Part shown: positions 55,446 to 61,653 of the stretch, piece after piece
Numbering within the stretch: the stretch's first letter is position 1
Layout of the letters: the number at the start of each line of letters is the position of its first letter
Assembly: GCA_027077795.1 (NCBI GenBank)
Contig: JALWTT010000006.1
Location: 62,001-126,000 of the forward strand
Length of the DNA stretch: 64,000 nt
Origin: Thermotogaceae bacterium
GTDB taxonomy: Bacteria > Thermotogota > Thermotogae > Thermotogales > Thermotogaceae
Reading direction: 5' to 3'
Notes under the pieces: model-generated
Told to the model about the DNA's origin: nothing
The model's database searches: none
The model's input: the letters and a program-made list of their open reading frames with translations, nothing else
Program-made: the position numbers and the translations under genes

Positions 55446-56177
55446 ATGAAGGTAGAACTGAAGGGTCTCTCGGCTGGTTACGATGGGGAAAAAGTGCTGA
55501 ACGATGTTAACCTGAATATAGAGGGAGGGTTTGTCGGTGTGCTGGGACCCAACGGATCTGGGAAGACCACTCTACTGAGGGTTATATCCGGCATCCTGAA
55601 ACCGATGTCCGGGATGGTGAGGATAAACGGTGTGGATATCCACAAGGCCAATAGAAAGACCTCGTCAAGGCTTGTAACCATGGTATCTCAGGATTTCACG
55701 CCAATGTATGAATACAGAGTGATTGAGGTGGTTAAAATGGCTTTCGCATCGGGGTCGATTTTCCCCTCTCGTGATGAAGATGAAAAAGCACTGGCTGCTT
55801 TACAATCTCTGGGGATCAAGGATCTCTCTGGAAGATTCTTCTCGGAGCTCAGCGGTGGCGAAAAGAGAATGGTAATGCTCGCAAGGGCTCTGGCTCAAGA
55901 ATCCAAAGTTATCCTGGTGGATGAATTGGAACTTCACCTTGATCCAGCTCACAAAAAGTGGATCTCCGAGATGCTCAAAAGAACAGCTGAGTCTGGGAGA
56001 ACGGTTATTGCGGTCTTTCATGATATTCAACTCGCATCGGCTTACGCCAATAGATTTGTAGGGATTCTAAATGGGAAGGTGATTTTCGATGAAAAGGATC
56101 TGAAAACGTCTGACCTTGAAAAACTGTATCTCTCGTCATTCAGAGAAGTAGATGGTGTTGTTCTTCCTTGGTACTGA
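55446..56177 (+). CDS. btuD: Cobalamin ABC transporter ATPase
   Basis: 243 residues. Walker A GPNGSGKTT, Q-loop VSQDF, signature ELSGGEKR, Walker B VILVDELELHLD (the usual DEPTSHLD has become DELELHLD; the catalytic Glu is kept) and switch FHDI. The 3' end overlaps the convergent queH gene by 38 nt. Confidence 0.93.
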   Translation: MKVELKGLSAGYDGEKVLNDVNLNIEGGFVGVLGPNGSGKTTLLRVISGILKPMSGMVRINGVDIHKANRKTSSRLVTMVSQDFTPMYEYRVIEVVKMAFASGSIFPSRDEDEKALAALQSLGIKDLSGRFFSELSGGEKRMVMLARALAQESKVILVDELELHLDPAHKKWISEMLKRTAESGRTVIAVFHDIQLASAYANRFVGILNGKVIFDEKDLKTSDLEKLYLSSFREVDGVVLPWY

Positions 56178-56970
56178 GCTTGACCTTGAACTTTCCAAAT
56201 CTTGCGTTCTTTCTTCCATTCCAGTACTTTACATAGGTTTCCTTGTCGATCAGCAATCTTCTAGGCCTGAGAAGCTTCACAATCTTTCCGAAGTTCTCCA
56301 TTCCGATCCTCTCGATGAACTCTTCATCTACTTCCATCTCCTGAGGATCCATTTCAAAATCCATGCTTATTTCAAGAGAACGGAGAAGCTCTTCGAGCTC
56401 TTTCCTCCTTCTTTTTCTGGATTCCTCCCTTTGCTTTTGTGCTTCTCGGTATGAGAATATGCATCCACAGTAGTTCTGCCTGTAGAGGCCTAAATCCCTT
56501 GAGAGCTTAACTGAGAGAGGGAAACCTCCTCCTTTTTTGAAATCTTCAACGACAAATTCAACGCCAAGCTTTCTTGATGCTTCCTCACCTGCTTCCATCA
56601 CCATCTGGAAACTTTTTTTCGGACTCGTTGGCAGAGATGTTGAGAAAGCATCATATCCAGCCTTTTTTGCCAATTCTGCCGTTTTAAACAACCTCTGCTT
56701 TATGCACAAGTAGCACCTGTAGCTCATCTCCCCAAGATTTTCGTATCCTCTAACTGCCTTGAAGAATTCTTCAGGTTCGTACTCTCCCTCTATCATTTTC
56801 ACACTCCAAATTTTTGCCAGCTTTCTCGCGGATTCTAGCCTTCTTATGTATTCGGGCCTTGGATGTATGTTGGGGTTGTAGAAGAAGAAAGTCACTTCGT
56901 GATTTTCGGAAAGACGAATGTATGCTGTCGTTGCATCAGGGGCGCAACACACGTGCATCAGGATTTTCAT
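56140..56970 (-). CDS. queH: Epoxyqueuosine reductase QueH
   Basis: 276 residues. The cysteine motifs of QueH are complete: MHVCCAPD, YRCYLCIKQRL and YCGCIFS, expected to hold a [4Fe-4S] cluster and nearby metal. Performs the last step of queuosine synthesis in tRNA, replacing the cobalamin-dependent QueG. The C-terminal ~90 residues are charged and helical. A TATAAT (minus strand, 57027-57022) lies about 55 bases upstream of ATG 56970. Confidence 0.93.
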   Translation of the reverse strand: MKILMHVCCAPDATTAYIRLSENHEVTFFFYNPNIHPRPEYIRRLESARKLAKIWSVKMIEGEYEPEEFFKAVRGYENLGEMSYRCYLCIKQRLFKTAELAKKAGYDAFSTSLPTSPKKSFQMVMEAGEEASRKLGVEFVVEDFKKGGGFPLSVKLSRDLGLYRQNYCGCIFSYREAQKQREESRKRRRKELEELLRSLEISMDFEMDPQEMEVDEEFIERIGMENFGKIVKLLRPRRLLIDKETYVKYWNGRKNARFGKFKVKLSTKEEQHHLLL

Positions 56971-57118
56971 TTTGATCCCCCTTTACCTTGGTTTCAAAGT
57001 ATATTTCACCTATCGATATAAATTATAAGACATTTTTCCAGCCTAGCCGATCATGACTTTCTGTAGGGATACTTGAATTTCTGAAATCCGCGGGTGGAAA
57101 TCGGGCCAATGTGGATAT

Positions 57119-57931
57119 CTACCACCCTCCAATCGCCGATACCATGTGAATTGACGAGGGGATCAGAAGCGCAAAAGATATCACAACGATTAGCGAAAAC
57201 GTGGTTCCTAGAGTTATCCACAGAAATTCCCTGCGCAAGTTTCTGTACCAAGGGTTCGTCCAGAAATCCCTGTATTTCATCCTGAAGAAGAGTTCTTTGA
57301 TCGAGATGGAGGGATAGTAAGGGGCTCTTGTGAAGTATCCGAACATCATCCCGGTTATGAGCCCACCTATGTGAGCTGCGTTGTTTATGCCACTACCCGG
57401 TATAAAACCGTAGACTATGTTGAAAATTATCATGGGAAGGAGGGCAGCTCCAGTATAAGGCCTCAGAAACACAGGAGTGTCGGATCTGAAGCCTGCGGTT
57501 AGTAGAACCCCAGCCAATCCGAATATGGCTCCGCTCGCTCCTAGGGATATGGAACTGCTGTAGAAGATTTGCGTTGCTATATTTCCAACCAAACCTGATG
57601 CGAAGTAGAATACGAGGAATCTCCACATTCCATATGTGTATTCAACGAGATTACCAAGGTAATATAGCGCGTACATGTTGAAGAGGAGATGAAGCAATCC
57701 ACCATGGACAAAGAGTGCTGTGAAAAGCCTGAACCATTCTCCGCATCCCGATACAATGACTCCCACCTGTGCTCCAAAGAGCAGATATTTCGCCACGGAT
57801 ATGGGTACAAGTGTTCTGCAATAAACGAAGTTCCCCACTCCTCTTGGGGCGAAGATCACCATTGCTGTGTAGAGCAATACATTCAAAATTACGAGCATAC
57901 CGCTCGCGTTTCTAAACCTGTTCAAGTTCAT
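57119..57931 (-). CDS. Rhomboid-family intramembrane serine protease
   Basis: About 270 residues with seven hydrophobic segments. Catalytic Ser in GASGAIFG and His in NNAAHIGGLITG; the HGGLLHLLFNMYALYYLG loop is typical. C-terminal region beyond the core (RDFWTNPWYRNLRREF plus a last helix) is an extension. ATG 57931 touches GGAGGG; the in-frame TTG at 57925 has better spacing and may be the true start. Its 5' end adjoins the spoVS terminator. Confidence 0.92.
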   Translation of the reverse strand: MNLNRFRNASGMLVILNVLLYTAMVIFAPRGVGNFVYCRTLVPISVAKYLLFGAQVGVIVSGCGEWFRLFTALFVHGGLLHLLFNMYALYYLGNLVEYTYGMWRFLVFYFASGLVGNIATQIFYSSSISLGASGAIFGLAGVLLTAGFRSDTPVFLRPYTGAALLPMIIFNIVYGFIPGSGINNAAHIGGLITGMMFGYFTRAPYYPSISIKELFFRMKYRDFWTNPWYRNLRREFLWITLGTTFSLIVVISFALLIPSSIHMVSAIGGW

Positions 57932-57941
57932 CCCTCCAAGT

Positions 57942-57973
57942 AAAAACCCCCGCCGGAGAAGGCGGGGGTTTTT
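57942..57973 (-). terminator. Terminator between spoVS and the rhomboid gene
   Basis: 13-bp stem AAAAACCCCCGCC/GGCGGGGGTTTTT with a GGAGAA loop; on the minus strand the stem ends in TTTTT, so it terminates the tRNA-spoVS transcript. Confidence 0.92.
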
Positions 57974-57978
57974 GTGTT

Positions 57979-58242
57979 TTACTCTCTCGGGAAAATGATG
58001 AACTTGATACCTGTCTTTTTCTCTCCGTCTATCTCGACATCCGTGAAAGCTGGCACACAAACAAGGTCAATACCACTGGGGGCTAAATATCCTCTGGCCA
58101 CCGCTATGGCTTTGATGGCTTGGTTAACCGCCCCAGCACCGATCGCCTGAAGTTCCGCTCTACCCTCTTCCCTTATGACGCCAGCAAGAGCTCCAGCTAC
58201 CTTGTTCGGGTTTGAGTTTGAAGCTACCTTGAGAACTTCCAT
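57979..58242 (-). CDS. spoVS: SpoVS/Alba-like protein
   Basis: 87 residues: MEVLKVASNSNPNKVAGALAGVIREEGRAELQAIGAGAVNQAIKAIAVARGYLAP..., typical of stage V sporulation protein S, a small Alba-fold family also present in non-sporulating thermophiles. Probably binds nucleic acid. ATG 58242 behind GGGGGT. Co-transcribed with the five tRNAs upstream. Confidence 0.95.
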   Translation of the reverse strand: MEVLKVASNSNPNKVAGALAGVIREEGRAELQAIGAGAVNQAIKAIAVARGYLAPSGIDLVCVPAFTDVEIDGEKKTGIKFIIFPRE

Positions 58243-58291
58243 GTTATTACCCCCTTCGCTGTTATGATGTTTTTCAAATGTATTGCGGGCT

Positions 58292-58368
58292 TGGCGCGCC
58301 CGGCAGGGCTCGAACCCGCAACCATCGGATCCGAAATCCGACGCTCTGTCCAGTTGAGCTACGGGCGC
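58292..58368 (-). tRNA. tRNA-Arg (anticodon TCG)
   Basis: Acceptor GCGCCCG/CGGGCGC, anticodon stem TCGGA/TCCGA with loop TTTCGGA, T-arm GCGGGTTCGAGCCCTGC, discriminator G and an encoded CCA. Confidence 0.96.
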
Positions 58369-58373
58369 ACCCC

Positions 58374-58450
58374 TGGGGTGGCCAGCGGGATTCGAACCCG
58401 CGACCACCTGATCCACAGTCAGGCGCTCTACCAGTTGAGCTATGGCCACC
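58374..58450 (-). tRNA. tRNA-His (anticodon GTG)
   Basis: Acceptor GTGGCCA/TGGCCAC with an encoded extra G(-1) opposite discriminator C, as in all tRNA-His; anticodon loop CTGTGGA; T-arm GCGGGTTCGAATCCCGC; CCA encoded. Confidence 0.96.
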
Positions 58451-58460
58451 ACGTATATAG

Positions 58461-58534
58461 CGCGCCCGGTGGGATTCGAACCCACAGCCCTCGGATTAGA
58501 AATCCGATGCTCTATCCTGTTGAGCTACGGGCGC
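58461..58534 (-). tRNA. tRNA-Arg (anticodon TCT)
   Basis: Acceptor GCGCCCG/CGGGCGC, anticodon stem TCGGA/TCCGA with loop TTTCTAA, T-arm GTGGGTTCGAATCCCAC. CCA not encoded. Its acceptor and anticodon stems match those of the TCG isoacceptor nearby. Confidence 0.96.
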
Positions 58535-58552
58535 TTCAAAGACCCATAAAAA

Positions 58553-58628
<76 letters not shown>

Positions 58629-58637
58629 CCGTCTTCT

Positions 58638-58713
58638 TGGTCGGGGCGAGAGGACTTGAACCTCCGGCCTCCTGCTCCCAAGGCAGGCGCGCTTCCACCT
58701 GCGCTACGCCCCG
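58638..58713 (-). tRNA. tRNA-Pro (anticodon TGG)
   Basis: Acceptor CGGGGCG/CGCCCCG, anticodon stem CCTGC/GCAGG with loop CTTGGGA, T-arm GGAGGTTCAAGTCCTCT, discriminator A, CCA encoded. First of the five tRNAs. Confidence 0.96.
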
Positions 58714-58726
58714 ACCTGCGTTCGGT

Positions 58727-58756
58727 ATATTACCACACCTTTTTAAAACCCGTCAA
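58727..58756 (-). promoter_or_regulatory. Promoter of the five-tRNA/spoVS unit
   Basis: Minus strand TTGACG (58756-58751), 18-bp spacer, TAATAT (58732-58727), about 14 bases before tRNA-Pro. Confidence 0.55.
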
Positions 58757-58833
58757 GATCTGGCGTTGATAGCGATATTTCCCCATGGGTTCGTGATAAA
58801 TCTGAATTGAAGAATGAAGATTCTCTCAGAAAT

Positions 58834-58863
58834 TTGACTGAATTGTGATCGAAATGCTATCGT
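58834..58863 (+). promoter_or_regulatory. Promoter-like sequence ahead of the DeoR remnant
   Basis: TTGACT (58834-58839), 18-bp spacer, TGC-TATCGT (-10 at 58858-58863, with an upstream TG). Only about ten bases before the first ATG of the remnant. Confidence 0.4.
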
Positions 58864-58872
58864 ATATGCACT

Positions 58873-59182
58873 ATGATTAGATCGAAAAAGAGCGAAATTT
58901 TCAGTGAATTGATCAAGATTGTGAAAAAAGAGGGTAGCCAAGAAAGCCGCCGAATTTGTGAAAGATGGAGATAGCATCATTGTTGATTCGGGAATAGCGA
59001 AGGTATTTCTCACAGTTGATGCTGTGGATCTCAAATCGGGTTTGACAAATTCTTCGATGTTCGAGACTTATGTGAAGGTTTCAACTGTTCAAAATGTCGA
59101 TATTTTTATAACAACAGGTGGAGTTGATAAAAGGGTTGTCGAAGAGATCGAAAAAACGGGCGTGAAGGTGATAATCGTTTAA
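58873..59182 (+). pseudogene. DeoR-family regulator remnant with internal deletions and a frameshift
   Basis: ATG 58873 opens MIRSKKSEIFSELIKIVKKEG, the start of a DeoR helix-turn-helix domain. At the A-run 58924-58929 the homology moves to another frame, KKRVAKKAAEFVKDGDSIIVDSG (start of the effector domain), then jumps to AKVFLTVDAVDLKSGLTNSSMFETYVK and again to VSTVQNVDIFITTGGVDKRVVEEIEKTGVKVIIV, the C-terminus. A normal DeoR protein has about 250 residues; about 150 are gone, including the DNA-recognition helix and the central sensor. The frame from 58925 to 59182 is still open (GTG 58958 could start 74 residues), so a residual peptide is not excluded. Family assignment is by eye. Confidence 0.7.
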
Positions 59183-59314
59183 GAAGGCTAGATCTTCGAT
59201 GAACGTTCCTACTTTTGGCAATGCTAGAAAAAACGCGGGAAAAACTTCAGCTTAAATTGTCAGGGAATAGATCTCTTCTGTTTCTCTACATCAATTTCTC
59301 CCCTCTCAATGTTA

Positions 59315-59323
59315 TGCTATACT
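59315..59323 (+). promoter_or_regulatory. Extended -10 promoter of mmtA
   Basis: TGCTATACT (TG at 59315-59316, TATACT at 59318-59323), an extended -10, about 35 bases before the mmtA start. No good -35 seen. Bases 59183-59314 hold no other recognisable element. Confidence 0.5.
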
Positions 59324-59358
59324 CACAGCGATGCACATATGCGTGCGGAGGTGGTTGT

Positions 59359-61368
59359 ATGGTGCTGAAAGAAATGGCCGATTTTTTGAAAAGCAAAAGT
59401 GGAAAGGTGAACTACGCTATTCCGAAACTATGGATACCTTTCTGGTATGAGGGAGAAGTTAAGGAAATAGAAGGGAAGTACTTCGTTGACCCCTACGACT
59501 TCTACTCGACAATCGTAGAAAAGCTCCTTAAGATGGCTGGTGATAAGGACTATTCGGGATCCATTTCCCAAATAAAAGGTGATAAGGATTCAAGTTGGAT
59601 AAAGAGGAGTAAGATGTACGCCATGTTTATCAGGAGCTCTGCCAGCTACAATCACAAGGGTTTTGGAAGGTTTGAACCTGAAGATGTTTTGGGGTACAGG
59701 GAAAGTGGGACGTTTTTGAAGGCGATAGCCATTTTGATGTATCTGAAAAGGTTGGATATAAACGCCGTCTACCTTCTTCCAGTCAGCAAAACAAGCAATG
59801 TGTTTAAGAAGGGCGAAGTAGGATCTCCCTATGCTGTCAAAAATCCAATGGAATTGGAGCCATCTTATCACGATCCGCTGCTTGAAGGTTTCACAGTTGA
59901 AGAAGAGTTCAAAGCTTTTGTTGAAGCGGCTCATATACTCGATATGAGGGTGCTCCTTGACTTCATTCCCAGAACGGCTGCTAGGGATAGTGACCTGATA
60001 AGGGAGCATCCGGATTGGTTCTATTGGATTAAAGTGGAAGATCTACCCTCTTACGAGCCCCCCAAGATCCCTGGAATGGGGTTCAAAATCCCGGAGGAGA
60101 GTGACCTGGAATACATATATTCTCTTGAGGGTGTTCAGAAGCACTTGAAAAAGTTTTCCCCAAATCCGAGGGAGTTGGATCCCCAAAAGTGGGAGAACAT
60201 TGTGAGATCAAACCCCAAGAATCTACTCGAGGAAATCGTGAAGGAATTCGGGTTGATCACACCACCTGGTTTCTCCGATTGGATAAACGATCCGCAACCG
60301 ACATGGGACGATGTGACATTTTTGAGACTCTACATGGATCCACCAAAAGCTGCTAAACGTTTCTTGGATTACGATCAGCCTCCATATATCCTGTTCGATG
60401 TGATAAAGGCTTCGCTCTTCCCGGGAGATGAAGAGAACGTGGAATTGTGGAGTTACATATCTTCCACAGTTCCATCATATCAGAAGAGGTTTGGGATAGA
60501 TGGAATAAGACTTGATATGGGGCATGCTCTCCCAAAGAAGTTGGAGAGAATGATAATGGACAAGGCTCGTGAGATAGATCCAGCGTTCGCTTTTATAGCC
60601 GAAGAGCTGGATGTCTCGAAAGGTGAAGAGGCGAAAAAATCCGGATACGATGCGATAATAGGAAACAGCTGGTGGATGATGCCCAGGGTACCGGAAAAAG
60701 CCTATGAATTCTACCAGGATGTGGCTCCAAAGCTCCCCATACCGTTCCTGGCATCTGCAGAGACTCCGGATACTCCTAGGATAAGAGCCAGGGAATTTGG
60801 AGAAGATTTGAAAAAACTCATCCCATTTTTGCTGGCCTTTGCCCCGAATGGCATATTTTTTGTGAATTCTGGTCAGGAGCTGGGAGAGATCCAGCCGATG
60901 AACCTTGGCCTGGATAACAACGATGAAGGGAAAGCGGTTTTGCCACCTTCGGATGAGTTCTTTGCAAAGCTGGCTTTCTTCGATCACTACGCCCTTCATT
61001 GGGACAAATTTGATGAGGAATCCTTGGATTTCTTGAGAAAGCTCTCCGTGGTCAAGGGAATATACTCAGATATCCTTGAAAAAGGAGAGTATCGGCCCGT
61101 GTGGTTCGATTGGCAAGATGGGAAAACGGCGAACGCATCTTTTTGGCTTGATGGAAAAGCTGTGATAGCCATAGGAAACTTGGATAGAAATCCAAGAAGC
61201 GTGAGGATAGATATGAACAACACAAAGGGAGGTGGAATATCGGTAGGGAGGATGAGGATATGGAATGGTGAGAGGTGGGAGAGCGTTCGGGACGAAAGTG
61301 GTTGGATATCTGTGACACTGGATGGGCTCTCCTTCAATCTCATCGAGGTATTCTATGAGGAGGTGTGA
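59359..61368 (+). CDS. mmtA: GH13 maltosyltransferase MmtA
   Basis: 669 residues. The sequence resembles the T. maritima maltosyltransferase almost motif for motif: YAIPKLWIP near the N-terminus, AYNHKGFGR, DFIPRTAARDSDLIREHPDWFYWIKVE, PPGFSDWINDPQPTWDDVTFLRLY, catalytic Asp in GIDGIRLDMGHALP, Glu in AEELD and Asp in ETPDTPR. The enzyme transfers maltosyl units between maltodextrins in the cytosol. ATG 59359 is 7 nt from GGAGG. About 30 residues longer than I recall for the T. maritima protein. A C-terminal beta domain ends in FNLIEVFYEEV. acpP follows after 3 nt. Confidence 0.92.
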   Translation: MVLKEMADFLKSKSGKVNYAIPKLWIPFWYEGEVKEIEGKYFVDPYDFYSTIVEKLLKMAGDKDYSGSISQIKGDKDSSWIKRSKMYAMFIRSSASYNHKGFGRFEPEDVLGYRESGTFLKAIAILMYLKRLDINAVYLLPVSKTSNVFKKGEVGSPYAVKNPMELEPSYHDPLLEGFTVEEEFKAFVEAAHILDMRVLLDFIPRTAARDSDLIREHPDWFYWIKVEDLPSYEPPKIPGMGFKIPEESDLEYIYSLEGVQKHLKKFSPNPRELDPQKWENIVRSNPKNLLEEIVKEFGLITPPGFSDWINDPQPTWDDVTFLRLYMDPPKAAKRFLDYDQPPYILFDVIKASLFPGDEENVELWSYISSTVPSYQKRFGIDGIRLDMGHALPKKLERMIMDKAREIDPAFAFIAEELDVSKGEEAKKSGYDAIIGNSWWMMPRVPEKAYEFYQDVAPKLPIPFLASAETPDTPRIRAREFGEDLKKLIPFLLAFAPNGIFFVNSGQELGEIQPMNLGLDNNDEGKAVLPPSDEFFAKLAFFDHYALHWDKFDEESLDFLRKLSVVKGIYSDILEKGEYRPVWFDWQDGKTANASFWLDGKAVIAIGNLDRNPRSVRIDMNNTKGGGISVGRMRIWNGERWESVRDESGWISVTLDGLSFNLIEVFYEEV

Positions 61369-61371
61369 ATC

Positions 61372-61611
61372 GTGAGTAGGGAGGAAATTCTCGAAAAGGT
61401 GAAGGATCTCATAGCTGATAAGCTCGGAGTGGACAAGGAAGAAGTAACCGAGAATGCTTCTTTGATAGATGACCTAGGTGCGGATTCACTCGACTTGGTT
61501 GATCTAGTGATGGTCTTCGAAGAGGAGTTCAATGTGAAGATAGAAGACGAAGAACTCGAGAATATAAAAACTGTCAAGGATGTGGTCGATGGGATAATGT
61601 CTAAGATATGA
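61372..61611 (+). CDS. acpP: Acyl carrier protein
   Basis: 79 residues, very acidic, with the phosphopantetheine serine in [12 protein letters not shown]. Carries acyl chains in fatty-acid synthesis. GTG 61372 behind GGAGGTG, 3 nt after mmtA. No fab genes are adjacent. Confidence 0.96.
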   Translation: MSREEILEKVKDLIADKLGVDKEEVTENASLIDDLGADSLDLVDLVMVFEEEFNVKIEDEELENIKTVKDVVDGIMSKI

Positions 61612-61612
61612 T

Positions 61613-61630
61613 GGGGGCATAAGCCCCCTT
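61613..61630 (+). terminator. Weak hairpin after acpP
   Basis: GGGGGC-ATAA-GCCCCC (6-bp stem) followed by TTCCTTT; probable terminator or attenuator before the next gene. Confidence 0.6.
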
Positions 61631-61653
61631 CCTTTCCCGGGAGGTGCTTTTTC

